From Seminavis robusta (taxonomy: Eukaryota; Bacillariophyta; Bacillariophyceae; Naviculales; Naviculaceae): 64,000 bases of DNA. A program made the translations under genes and the position numbers. Location of the stretch: positions 44,631 to 108,630 of the forward strand of contig CAICTM010000138.1 in assembly GCA_903772945.1 (NCBI GenBank), in the 5' to 3' direction. A model generated the notes under the pieces. The model had not been told where the DNA came from and ran no database searches. It worked only from the letters and a program-made list of their open reading frames with translations. This document shows positions 44,309-53,348 of this stretch, piece by piece (the stretch's first letter is position 1; each line of letters opens with the position of its first letter).

Positions 44309-45903
44309 GGTGGCTTTGTGATCTATTTTGTTGTTGCAAACTCTGGTTTTATGAGCATTCAATTATACCGCGATCGCTTTCTGCCAGCATGCAATGCCAA
44401 AGCCTCTCTCATGCGTGCCAAACTCCCAAACTCCATCGGTGTGGCCTCTGGCCTCGTCCCCGACTACTTTAGGTCAAGCCTCCAGCCTTCGTTCGAGTCC
44501 GGGTGGATACTGGTGAATCCAGGAAGACCCCAAGCTACTAGCTAGTAGCAAGATTGATGTCTCCAGCATTCTTTTCTGAAGAATTGGTTAAGTCAATAGG
44601 TGCCACTGAACACTCCTTTTGTTGCTGACCTGGCTCAAAGAAGAAGCCTGGAATTCTTCCAAATGGTGAACTTCAAGGCCAGAAACATTCCCTGGAGTTG
44701 AAAGAGCTGTTGTAAGTTACAGCTTAAGTTACTCTAGTAGACTCTACCGGTACTAATACCAGGTACAGTACTGTGCCGTGCCCATCTATCTGAATGTAGC
44801 TCCCATCTACAGCGTACTGGTACCGTTACCGGTACCGTTACCGGTACCGTACGGCTGTTTGCTCCTCTCAAGGCCAGCAACTCTTCCTCATCATGCATCG
44901 AGATTCATCTGTCCGAAGGTCCCATGGATTCCCAGAAGGGAAAGCGGTATTGAGAGTGCTCGTTGCAGCGGCTGTGGCTTTCCAGGTCTGCTCTGGCGAC
45001 GATGCCCACAACTTTTTTCTTGGGCCAACAGTTCCACATAGAGATGGCACTGTACAGAAGGTGGGGCAGGTATAGGTTCTACAGTGTCAATAATGCATGG
45101 ATCGCAATGACTCTTGACTGTTGAACCATTGGCATTTAGCAGCTTGGTAACTGATAAAGGCCAATAATTGGAAGCCCATGCGTCGCACCAGAATTTCTTT
45201 ACGATCACATGGGCTATCTAAGTTGACAGCCCATGCATCGAATCTTGCAGTCCTTTGCAAAGAACCTGCGGACCTCAAAGGAATCCAAGAAAAGGAAACC
45301 AAGGGAAAAAAGAATGCTGTCTCCTTTTGACCGTCCCAAAGTGTCATTGAACACCAGGACTGACACATCACGTAGCTAGTAGCTATCCCAAACCTACCTG
45401 GTTTGCTATCATTATGTACTTGTATTGTATGTCCTTGTAACGATGTGCTTGTTTTTTCAAACAGTTCTTGATGGCATAGCGATGCCAAGCAGTGGCTGAC
45501 CAGCTCTGGTTACCGTGATTTATTTCCTTGGTATGATTGAATCCCTGACTACCGGTACATAGCTTGCTGGCATCGTGGGAATATGCTGTGGAGTGCAGCG
45601 AGGTACATCGCAATCTCATGGTCCTCTCTTGTGTGTCAACTTCACCCCCTGCCCGGTACCAGTACCTCCTCTGGGCATAACTAGAGTAAGTATATGCAAT
45701 AGCGTGGCACATCATAAAACGAGAGAGGAGAATTACTTGAACGGCGCTAATAATAATATTAGAATATAGGGACCCTTAAACCTTTCATCCGGCCCGTAGG
45801 TATTGATAGGAACCAACCATACCGGTACGGTACGGGCCAATCGACATTGCCGGATTTCGTCTGCGAACAGCCACGGATGGCTTTCCTGTCGAGATTTTCT
45901 TTT
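44309..45903. other. Intergenic with ACCGGT microsatellite
   Basis: 1.6 kb without a supportable gene. At 44812-44862 a run of alternating ACCGTT/ACCGGT hexamers (GGTACCGTTACCGGTACCGT) forms nested palindromes. Other short ORFs carry no motifs. Confidence 0.45.
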
Positions 45904-46113
45904 CTAGTCTAGAATGTTGATGAGCTCGAACCAACTCGCCGGACGGGGCTCCGTGTTCATCCCAATGTAGATCACTGCTGGCGCAACTCCATAGAGGAGG
46001 AAAATCCGTGTCTTCTTGAAAACAAAGTCAATATCGAACAACTTCAGAGCCAGTGATGGCAGATTCTGAATTTGCATAAGCGTTGTTCTTTGGCGTCTTC
46101 GAGGCACTGGCAT
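45904..46113 (-). CDS. TOM7: Tom7-like small mitochondrial outer-membrane protein
   Basis: A 69-residue ORF starting at MPVPRRRQ. The C-terminal 45 residues, with FKKTRIFLLYGVAPAVIYIG (about 34-53) followed by TEPRPASWFELI, match the Tom7 layout. That layout is a short basic/aromatic lead, one TM helix with G-x-x-P-x-(V/L)-I-Y-x-G, and a Pro-containing tail. Tom7 is a small subunit of the mitochondrial outer-membrane translocase that modulates TOM assembly; typical length is 55-75. The N-terminal ~25 residues are uncertain. A TTGCAG just before the ATG and coding-like sequence in another frame upstream suggest an unrecognised upstream exon. A generic single-TM small protein is the alternative. 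Confidence 0.55.
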   Translation of the reverse strand: MPVPRRRQRTTLMQIQNLPSLALKLFDIDFVFKKTRIFLLYGVAPAVIYIGMNTEPRPASWFELINILD

Positions 46114-46679
46114 CTGCAATTTTTGATATCATCATCAGGAAGTCCAATGTTAGAAGCGAAGAAACAAGATGAAGAATCCCTCGACCATCGTAATCGAATC
46201 AGCCTCTTCAATGGAAAGGAAGTGATCCCCATACATTCGCACGTACCTTAGTATCCTTTCTTCCAGAGTTGTGCAAAGTTACTAGCTAGTAGCTACCAGT
46301 GAGTTGTACTTGTACTTCTTTGTTGTTGCGATTCTGCTACTGGTCCATGGTTTGGTTGGCGGCTCGTCGATTTGCAACAGCTGCTTGGTTGTTGGAGGGA
46401 GTTCTTGTTGGGTGGAAGGACGGACGGCATGACGCACAATGGCTCTCATTTGATTCGTGCACTTCGTGGGAGTGAATCCGAGTGACAGTCAATCCCATGC
46501 CGTTTTTCGAACGATACCCCACGAGCCGACCACACAAGGATAGCTTGGGAAGTCTCGGAACGGAACCTTGCTTCGATGATGAGGTTGAGCTGTCCTCATC
46601 GTGTGATTAAAATAGGATCATAAACACAACATCAGAACAATTGAAAGACAGAAACAAAAAAACAAAACAAGACAGGAAC
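46114..46679. other. Intergenic, divergent promoters
   Basis: 566 bp between the Tom7-like gene (-) and the Gly-zipper protein gene (+). It is AC-rich just upstream of the latter (46640-46678, AAACAAAAAAACAAAACAAG). A possible upstream exon of the Tom7-like gene lies in 46114-46232 but cannot be fixed. Confidence 0.4.
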
Positions 46680-47192
46680 ATGAACTTCAGCAGAAACTCC
46701 AAAAAGCAACCGTCTGCCCAGAACGCGGAGCCTGAAATTACAGTGGCCCCAGCTACGTTGGCCAGCGAGAGGTTCGGTTCTGGCACTGTAGTAGAGGCAG
46801 AAGCTTATCAAATCCCAGCGGCTGTCACATACGATCCCTCCAAAGGGACAACAGCTGAAATCCCATCCTTCGAGGATGCACTTGACGAGAACTTGCCTAC
46901 TGCCAATGCAAGGCCCACCCCCAAACGACAGCGTCCCAGTCCCAAACGACAGCGTGCCACACCTCAGACCGGAGAAGAGCTCTTGCGACGAATGAAGATG
47001 CAGCGTAAGGCGGCTACGGTCAACAGTGGGCTCTGGGGAGGTCTGTTGGGCCTCATTTTGCTTGGGCCCGTTGGTGCTGTTGGAGTTGGTGCTGGCTCGG
47101 CCATCATGACAAAGCACTCGATGAAACGCAGGGAAAAGGTGTTGCGTAAGCGTTTGGAAGGTAGGCTGCATGAACCCATGTTCTTGATTTAG
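46680..47192 (+). CDS. Small membrane protein with Gly-zipper helix
   Basis: 170 residues from ATG 46680 (MNFSRNSKKQPS); the frame is open a little further up but without ATG. A polar N-terminal half includes a duplicated PTPKRQRP/SPKRQRA pair (~80-93). LLRRMKMQRKAATVNSGL leads into one long hydrophobic segment (~119-146) rich in Gly and Ala (GGLLGLILLGPVGAVGVGAG). The GxxxG spacing suggests helix packing or oligomerisation. A basic tail (KRREKVLRKRLEGRL) follows. I do not recognise the family; Gly-zipper segments of this kind occur in bacterial and organellar membrane proteins. Real-gene status is supported by length, codon composition and the coherent layout. Confidence 0.55.
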   Translation: MNFSRNSKKQPSAQNAEPEITVAPATLASERFGSGTVVEAEAYQIPAAVTYDPSKGTTAEIPSFEDALDENLPTANARPTPKRQRPSPKRQRATPQTGEELLRRMKMQRKAATVNSGLWGGLLGLILLGPVGAVGVGAGSAIMTKHSMKRREKVLRKRLEGRLHEPMFLI

Positions 47193-47849
47193 ACGGCTCG
47201 AACGAGAAACGGAGGAGGTCGGCTAGGAGCTACGTAGATAAAGAACAATAGCAAAATCGTTGACCAACCCAAATTGTTCGTTTGTTTGATTGCTTTTGTA
47301 CGGAGGGACGAAGACCCGAGTAGATTGAAATGGCCTACCTTGCCGGAGACTTCACGACTCGTCACTCTGCAAACCAACTGCACAAAAAAGACTGATTAGT
47401 AGAATAAGATCTCGTCTAGGATGGACGAAGGCCCGGACAGTAGAGCAAAATAATAAATAGCCGCCCACCTTGCCACACGACACAACATGCCGACTGCACA
47501 ACAAAGACCGATTGTAGAATAAGATCTCATCTAAAAATATCTATATGGAGAGGTCCAGCCAATGGAACGAGAGAATTGGTGTTCGAGGAATAGAGCTGGC
47601 TTGTTCGAACCCACGTAGAATATGCATGCGGCAAGAAGACGACACCAGAGAACAGCCAACGATGCCGTTTCCCAACCTTGCAGTATTCATCCTGGACAGC
47701 AAACATGTAGATTGAATTTGGAACTTTCATCCTTCTCTTCAAGGCACAACAGAAACAAGGAACCCGCTCCACGACCACACCTCACACTACAACAACCCTC
47801 TTCCCAACAGCTATCACCATAGCAGCACTTGTCCAAGTCAATTGTTGCT
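47193..47849. other. Convergent intergenic spacer with duplicated segment
   Basis: 657 bp; the diverged tandem duplication at 47304-47535 is listed separately. No gene is supported. Confidence 0.5.
47304..47535. repeat. Diverged ~115-bp tandem duplication
   Basis: Copy 1 and copy 2 both run GACGAAG(A/G)CCCG, then CC(T/C)ACCTTGCC, then AACTGCACAA/GACTGCACAA, then AAAGAC(T/C)GATT and AGAATAAGATCTC(G/A)TCTA. Copy boundaries lie near 47420. It sits in the 3' flank shared by two converging genes. Confidence 0.7.
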
Positions 47850-49247
47850 TTAGGTCCAATGTTCTTCCTTGACCTTTGTTACGCTGTCGATGTCATGGGT
47901 TGAGACTTGGATAGGTTGCTCTTGCAGGGGAAACGAGATAGAAGGAACGTCCTTTTGTGGAACTTCAATGTAGTATCCTTCAGGGATTTCCTCTGGTGTG
48001 TTCCTCATTTTGGCATCCAAATATGCCGGCATCATGTTGATTCCAAAGGAAATAGCAGCAATTCCAGCTGCCATGGGAGTCATCACATTCAAGGGAAAGT
48101 AAGCAAGTTGCATGATGTCTTGGAAGCAAAGGACAATGAGCCACTGTCCTGCCAGAGACAACTGATAGATATTGTCACGAGGACCAGAGTGAACTCCAAA
48201 ACTGCGAGCAATTCCCCAAAGGCCATGAAGTACCTGAATACTCCCGACCAAGATGGACACAACGGGATAGTTGACTATGAGCATGGCAGCTCGGATTCTT
48301 CCCTCTTCCAAGGCTCCTGTTCCAAATTCAGCTGCTGAGTAGGCACCAAGTGCCAGCTGCGCTCCTCCTCCAATGGTGAGCACAAGCGAATAAAAGGTCA
48401 AACGTCCCTTGTAGTATCCAGATGGGCGCTGATCATATTTTCCGGTGTTCATTGAGTGAAGACCAAATGCCATGAAGGATAGGGATCCAACATAGGCAAA
48501 ACCGTAGCAAGCAATGGCAATCACGCTACAAAGCAGTGATCACGTTCAAAACAATACAGCCCGGTCAGATGATTTCAGGATTTTCATAGGGTGAGAGCAA
48601 TAACGATGTGATCAATTCTGCTTACCCAATGGAGGCAACAAACTTGACATCAGTCTCAGTTGGATTATGCCCAGCTGGAACCAAACCTTGCTTGGCCGGA
48701 TCACTGCTAGCCATTTTTCCCACATTGGTCATGTCGGTGATGTAGGGAATCCAACAAAGCTACCGGGGAACAAAGAAGGGAAAACACAATAGTGAGCAGT
48801 TAGCCTTCCATTCTCCACAAGTCATCCTTACTTCACTATTCCACCACTCCCAACGAGTTCCAAGCAAAACTGCAGCCTCACCTGATTGATGGCAGTCAAA
48901 ACTGTTGTGACTATAATGTGACTTGAGTCCATGGTACAAGCAGCAAATCCCACAATGACTGAGGCTACCCCATTCAGGAACAAGGAGAAAGCTCCTACCA
49001 TTCCCCAGAATGGAATGGTACTGGGATCTGTGTTGAGGGCTCCGTCAGCATTGAAGGCATTGACTATGTTGGCAATGGGATGGATGACTGTCATCAACGG
49101 GAAAAACAAGAAGAAGTGAGCAAACCACGGAGATGTCATCGCAAGTGAGAGATAGGAGGAACACTCACCAGCACAGAAACCTGTGACCATCAACATGCCA
49201 CCAAGTTGGCGTCGATCAGCGTGAAACCGAAAGTTGAGGTTGTTCAT
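47850..49247 (-). CDS. Four-exon multi-pass membrane protein, intact copy
   Basis: Exons 49247..49169, 49087..48882, 48759..48626 and 48525..47850 (three GT-AG introns) join in frame to 364 residues. About seven or eight hydrophobic segments alternate with short loops: LGGMLMVTGFCAVIHPIANI, GAFSLFLNGVASVIVGFAAC, GVIAIACYGFAYVGSLSFMA, YSLVLTIGGGAQLALGAY, AAMLIVNYPVVSILVGSI, WLIVLCFQDIMQLAYF and PMAAGIAAISFGINMM. A conserved-looking cytosolic tail follows (TPEEIPEGYYIEVPQ). There are no transporter signatures I recognise. A paralogue with the same intron positions lies inverted at 58481-59951, so the family was duplicated locally. The 5' intron is 81 bp. Confidence 0.8.
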
Positions 49248-50507
49248 GGCGCGGTATCGTCAAAGAGGTTGGTGTCAAAATCTTTTTATGGGAGATGTTG
49301 CATTGAGACAACAGATAAAAATAAACGAAGTGCTTTCTAGCTTTGTGTGCTCGAGTAGTCTTCCCCATTGTCAGCTTGAGCAGCAAACCGATCGACAAGT
49401 AAATCGTTGATGGTTGTAAAAGTCACGGTCATTGAAAGCTTTGCAGAAAACTACCAGCTTTCACTGTAGTAGCTATTGCACACATTGTACTTGTGGTGGT
49501 CACTGGGGGTGATAGATTATTTAACCAAAGGAAGTCCATTCCCTCTTCTCTCTTCTCAATGTCCAAACCTTGCTTCTCACTGGGTTGATTGGAGATAAAG
49601 GGCTTAACTTTCGCATTATCTATGACTGTTCCTACTTCCGGCCTTGTACTTTTAAAATCTATGGTGACAACGGAGCGAGCAGTCAAGAACAGCTGGGCTT
49701 CCGGATTTCTCCAAGCAAAACTTCCATGTCATTCGTGTAGAAGGCTGCAGGGCTACGATGGCACTGGCTGGCTATGGCACCGGCCGTTGCAAGCTCCATT
49801 GCACCACCGGTGCTAGTCAAGTCGCGTCTCTCCTGAAAGGTGCCGGCATCCAGCTTAGCTGATAGCTAGAGATCCAAGGCGAACATCCAGCCAGCTAGCG
49901 ATACTGCAATCCCATGCCAACCAAACTTGAAGGAACTCCTGGTTCCATGGTACTTTGTCATGTCTCCCTGCATTATTTTTAAAAGGATAGAAACAAGATG
50001 AAAGAGTGAGACACAACCTGGTACTCTTTGGCGATGATCCAGCAGATGGAATCAATCTTGTTGTTTTGGTTGCAACAAGAGAGAGAGAGAGAGAGGTCAT
50101 ACTCTTCCTATCAAAAACTCAGGTTCATCATCCCCAGAAAGATAGCACACACATCATATGTCATGCCAATAGAATCCTCCGGGAAAGAGCACCACCTCCA
50201 TGCTAGGGTGAAAGAGAACGTTTTTGCCCTCTCCCTTGTTTTTACCCTAACAAGAAGGAGGCTCTCATTCCATATTTTGGTGACTCAAACATGACTTTCT
50301 GTGCGTGCTGTTTCCTGGTTGTGTGTTGTAGCAGGGAGTTTCTTTGTCGAATCATTCCTCTCTTTCTACTTGGTGTTGATTGTTTTTTTCGTGTGGGCAA
50401 ACAAAACGAGACAATTTTTTTGCCCTTACCTTGATGATGGAACAGTGTGAAACCAAGAAATCTGCCGCCGAGGTTGATATTGATGTGGTAGCCAAAATTC
50501 TTCATCT
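49248..50507. other. Intergenic spacer with (GA)n
   Basis: 1.26 kb upstream of the membrane-protein gene and downstream of the HTH gene, both on the minus strand. It contains (GA)n at 50078-50096. An ATG two bases after the HTH gene's stop opens an 87-codon frame to 50242 with no motif; probably 3' UTR. No RNA gene was seen. Confidence 0.45.
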
Positions 50508-51236
50508 TTAGTCCTCCTCACGCAGTAGTCGCTCCTTTTCCAGCTCAGCATCAAGTAGATCTGACCTAAGCTTGGCAATTCGGGCATCCAGGGCCTCTAG
50601 CCGCAGCTTCTTGGACTGTCGCTGCTGTTGAAACGGTGGCGGAATGTCGTCTTGTTCCATTTCCTCTTCCTCCTCTTCTTCTTCGCTGTCCTCCTCTTCT
50701 TCGTCCTCCTCGTCCTCTTCTTCCTCTGGAACATGACAGTCTTGTTGCTGCTGTCGTTGCTGTCGCTTCTGATACTGCCGCTTGGGAGGGACCTTTAATT
50801 GTTGCGGATGATGTTTGAGGAGCGTCCGATGAAAGTGCCGCAATGCTTGAGCACGCGACAATTCCGGATGTCGTTGTCGTACAAAATCCACCGCTTCGTG
50901 GGCCAACAATCCGTCTCCCTTGTTGGCTAGTTGTCGTGCAATCCACGCCTGTTCGGCCTTGTCCAGCAGCGGTTGTCGTCCCGTGGAATTTCCCACACTG
51001 CGAGCGCCCGAGGCGTACTTGCGAAACGTGTGATAGGGGATTCCGACCAGCGCGGCGTAGTCCTTGAGGGGCAAGCGTTTCCCCTCGGCGGACAGGGCTC
51101 GTCCGGTTTGTGCGTCCCATTCCTGGATGGCGTCTTGCAACTGATCCTTGGCGGCTCCCACGGCCCAGTTGGTACGGCACCGTTTGCGTTTGCGAGCTGC
51201 ATCGGCCAAGACAGTCATGGAGGAGTCCTTGTTCAT
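50508..51236 (-). CDS. HTH (psq/CENP-B-type) DNA-binding protein with acidic tract
   Basis: 242 residues, single exon, ATG at 51236. A basic lead (ARKRKRCRTNW) is followed by a helix-turn-helix region at ~55-110: LPLKDYAALVGIPYHTFRKYASG, then GRQPLLDKAEQAWIARQLANKGDGL. This matches the tandem HTH head of pipsqueak/CENP-B/Tc1-type transposases, but no DDE catalytic domain follows. Instead there is a Gln/Lys patch (~150-165), a ~35-residue Glu/Asp run (~170-200) and a C-terminal coiled-coil-like helix (LRLEALDARIAKLRSDLLDAELEKERLL). The layout suggests a transposase-derived (domesticated) or independently evolved transcription or chromatin factor. DNA target unknown. Confidence 0.62.
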   Translation of the reverse strand: MNKDSSMTVLADAARKRKRCRTNWAVGAAKDQLQDAIQEWDAQTGRALSAEGKRLPLKDYAALVGIPYHTFRKYASGARSVGNSTGRQPLLDKAEQAWIARQLANKGDGLLAHEAVDFVRQRHPELSRAQALRHFHRTLLKHHPQQLKVPPKRQYQKRQQRQQQQDCHVPEEEEDEEDEEEEDSEEEEEEEEMEQDDIPPPFQQQRQSKKLRLEALDARIAKLRSDLLDAELEKERLLREED

Positions 51237-51960
51237 ACCGTACTACGTCTTCTCATGGATAGAGTTGAGTTGAGTCAGTACTCCTCAAGGGTCAACTTAG
51301 TTCAGAGATTCAAGAGCTCTTCGGCAAGGCCCATGGTTGCATGGTGGCCACTCATCACTTTGGGTTTGTTTGGTGTTGTTCTGTTCGCCGTTGCATCGCC
51401 AGGGATTTAAAGGCTAATTTTAGGGTTCAGCGTTAGAGCACCGCAAAAGTCGAGAGAGAATGATGAATCGAATCGAATCAATCGAATAAATAAATAAAAT
51501 AAATAAATAAATGATTAGGAGTGCATGTACATGTACTCTTTGCCAGTATGGTACTGTATGGCGCGCTTAAGCCAGACCAGTTCCTCCTTTTGCTCACTGC
51601 TCTCCCCTCCCCCCCCCTTGCCCTGCCCCTGTCCTCCCAGCTCTCCCATTACTACCTGGTACCCACTACCGATACCACCACTCTGCCTAGCTAGCTTAGC
51701 CCCCCCTAGCTAGCTAGCGTATCTACTTTGTATTTGTTTGTTATACTAAGGTGCCAGAGTACATGTAAAGAAAAGAGCAGAGCAAAGAAAAGGGCATAGC
51801 CACTGGATGGTATGAACATGTACTCTGTCCTTTGGGCATCCAGTGAGAAGTTGAAAAGTTGTTTTCGTGCCATTGTTCGTTCTAGCTCTAGCTACCGGTA
51901 GGAGCTGGTTGTGGCGTTTTGTTTTACTCGAAGAACTAGCAATACTGGCTCCAGAACAGA
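51237..51960. other. Divergent intergenic spacer, AAATA microsatellite
   Basis: 724 bp between the HTH gene (-) and the CRAL-TRIO-like gene (+). (AAATA/AAAT)n with ATCGA repeats lies at 51464-51513. C-rich (CCCCTCCCCCCCCCTTGCCC-like) sequence lies at ~51605-51630, CTAGCTAGCTTAGC near 51690-51717 and TACCGGTAG just before the gene. No ORF is supported. Confidence 0.5.
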
Positions 51961-53082
51961 ATGAGCAACAAAGAACCTCCGGGCGCCTACACCGACCTTT
52001 GCAAAGAAGGAGAAGAGAGTGGTCCCTCCAAAGGACTGGTGGCGGCAGAACACAATGGTGGACTGCTGAAAGTTGACGGATATGAGGATAAAAAGCCATC
52101 TGCTGTTGCAACCCCTCCGAATCAGGAGGCTCCCGCCAACGCCGCCCGCAAATCAGAATTGAAAGGGCAATCATCAGAAGAACAATCTAATAATAATGGT
52201 CCGAAGAACCATAGCGGCATCCCAAAAGACGACGGATTTCCCTTTGATCCGAGTCTCCTGGCAATCACCGAGGAAGAACTGCATTGGGCCTTGAATGTGA
52301 AAGATGCCGTCAAACGGCTTCCAGATTTGGACACGCTCAGCGATCTGATGTATTGCCATTTAGGTATTGCTTCCAAGGGAGATGTTGAATGGGCCATTGG
52401 TAGGGCCTACAAAATGCAACTGGTCCGTCAGCAGTACAAGATCCTTGGCACTTATGAGGAAGGAGCCAAGGCCATTCGCACCTTTATGGAAAAGGCGCCT
52501 GGCACAATCATGTCCTTTAGCTACAACCCCCACAATGGCAGAGCGGTTCTTGTCATTGATAGTTGTGCAACACCTCTCAACAAAGTTTTTGAGGATCCAA
52601 AGAGTACAGAGATTACCGTGCGAGGTTGTTTTTACCTTTGCTACGCGTTGTTCCCTTCACTGGAATGTGTGAGAGTGGGAAACATTCATGCCTTTGAGAC
52701 AGAAGGATATGATTATGGACGAGGATTTCTGCATGCCAGGCTGTATGCCAAACTCACCCAGAACACACACTCAGCCTTTCCATCAGTCCTGAAAGAAGTG
52801 CGTTTTTACAATACATCCGCCATAGGAAACATGATCCTGGGCATGGCGACTCGATTAATTCCAGAAGAAAATGCCAAGAAACAAAAGTTGGGATGTAAAT
52901 TTTCAGGAGGTCGTCTGGACAGTTTCTACATGCTTCCAACTCCAGAGGAAGCTTTCCACAGAACTTATATGAACATCTGCAGTGGCCTCAAGATGAGGCT
53001 GGAGAGTGAAAAGGCATTCAAACTGAATTTCAAACCTCCAACCAAACATTCTCAGGCAGCGCCATCGACCTCAGCAAATTAA
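51961..53082 (+). CDS. Possible CRAL-TRIO (Sec14-like) domain protein
   Basis: 373 residues, ATG 51961, single exon. The first ~95 residues are polar and low-complexity. A folded domain follows at ~100-350. It starts with a helical head (ITEEELHWALNVKDAVKRLPDLDTL; YCHLGIASKGDVEWAIGRAYKM). The core has GRAVLVIDSCATPL (~198), then LHARLYAKLTQNTHSAFPSVLKEVRFYNTSA, then LIPEENAKKQKLGCKFSG. The head-then-core layout and the order 'own-sentence strand, helical Phe-Pro segment, strand, late helix' resemble Sec14/CRAL-TRIO lipid-transfer proteins common in diatoms. However, the diagnostic motifs are weak, so it may be another helical fold. It is cytosolic, with no TM or signal. Confidence 0.5.
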   Translation: MSNKEPPGAYTDLCKEGEESGPSKGLVAAEHNGGLLKVDGYEDKKPSAVATPPNQEAPANAARKSELKGQSSEEQSNNNGPKNHSGIPKDDGFPFDPSLLAITEEELHWALNVKDAVKRLPDLDTLSDLMYCHLGIASKGDVEWAIGRAYKMQLVRQQYKILGTYEEGAKAIRTFMEKAPGTIMSFSYNPHNGRAVLVIDSCATPLNKVFEDPKSTEITVRGCFYLCYALFPSLECVRVGNIHAFETEGYDYGRGFLHARLYAKLTQNTHSAFPSVLKEVRFYNTSAIGNMILGMATRLIPEENAKKQKLGCKFSGGRLDSFYMLPTPEEAFHRTYMNICSGLKMRLESEKAFKLNFKPPTKHSQAAPSTSAN

Positions 53083-53348
53083 GTAAGCATCACACTGATG
53101 GAACTTTTAGAACAACTTGAATGCATTCTCGCGGCAGCTCTAATGGAATGTGGAAGAGAAAAACTTTTGAACTTACTACTAGCTAGCCATAGCAACGTCT
53201 GTACCTGATCTAGTTGGCGGCTCCATCGTTGGCCACCGCGGTTGCATTCACAGGAGCACTCCCTGTCGTGTGCCCCGCTGCCATTTTCATCTTGTACAAA
53301 CGACTCAACCTCCCCATCCGATCAAAGGCTCCAGCTAGTCACGTCCAA
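53083..53348. other. Convergent intergenic spacer
   Basis: 266 bp between the stops of the CRAL-TRIO-like and LRR-TM genes. An ACTAGCTAGCC string lies near 53180. Nothing else is recognised. Confidence 0.5.

Noticed and set aside
44778-45041. 87-codon plus-strand ORF with VPLPVPLPVP
   Set aside because: Pro/Val run is an artefact of the ACCGGT microsatellite.
49429-49686. 85-codon minus-strand ORF
   Set aside because: Polar sequence without motifs in a spacer; no support.
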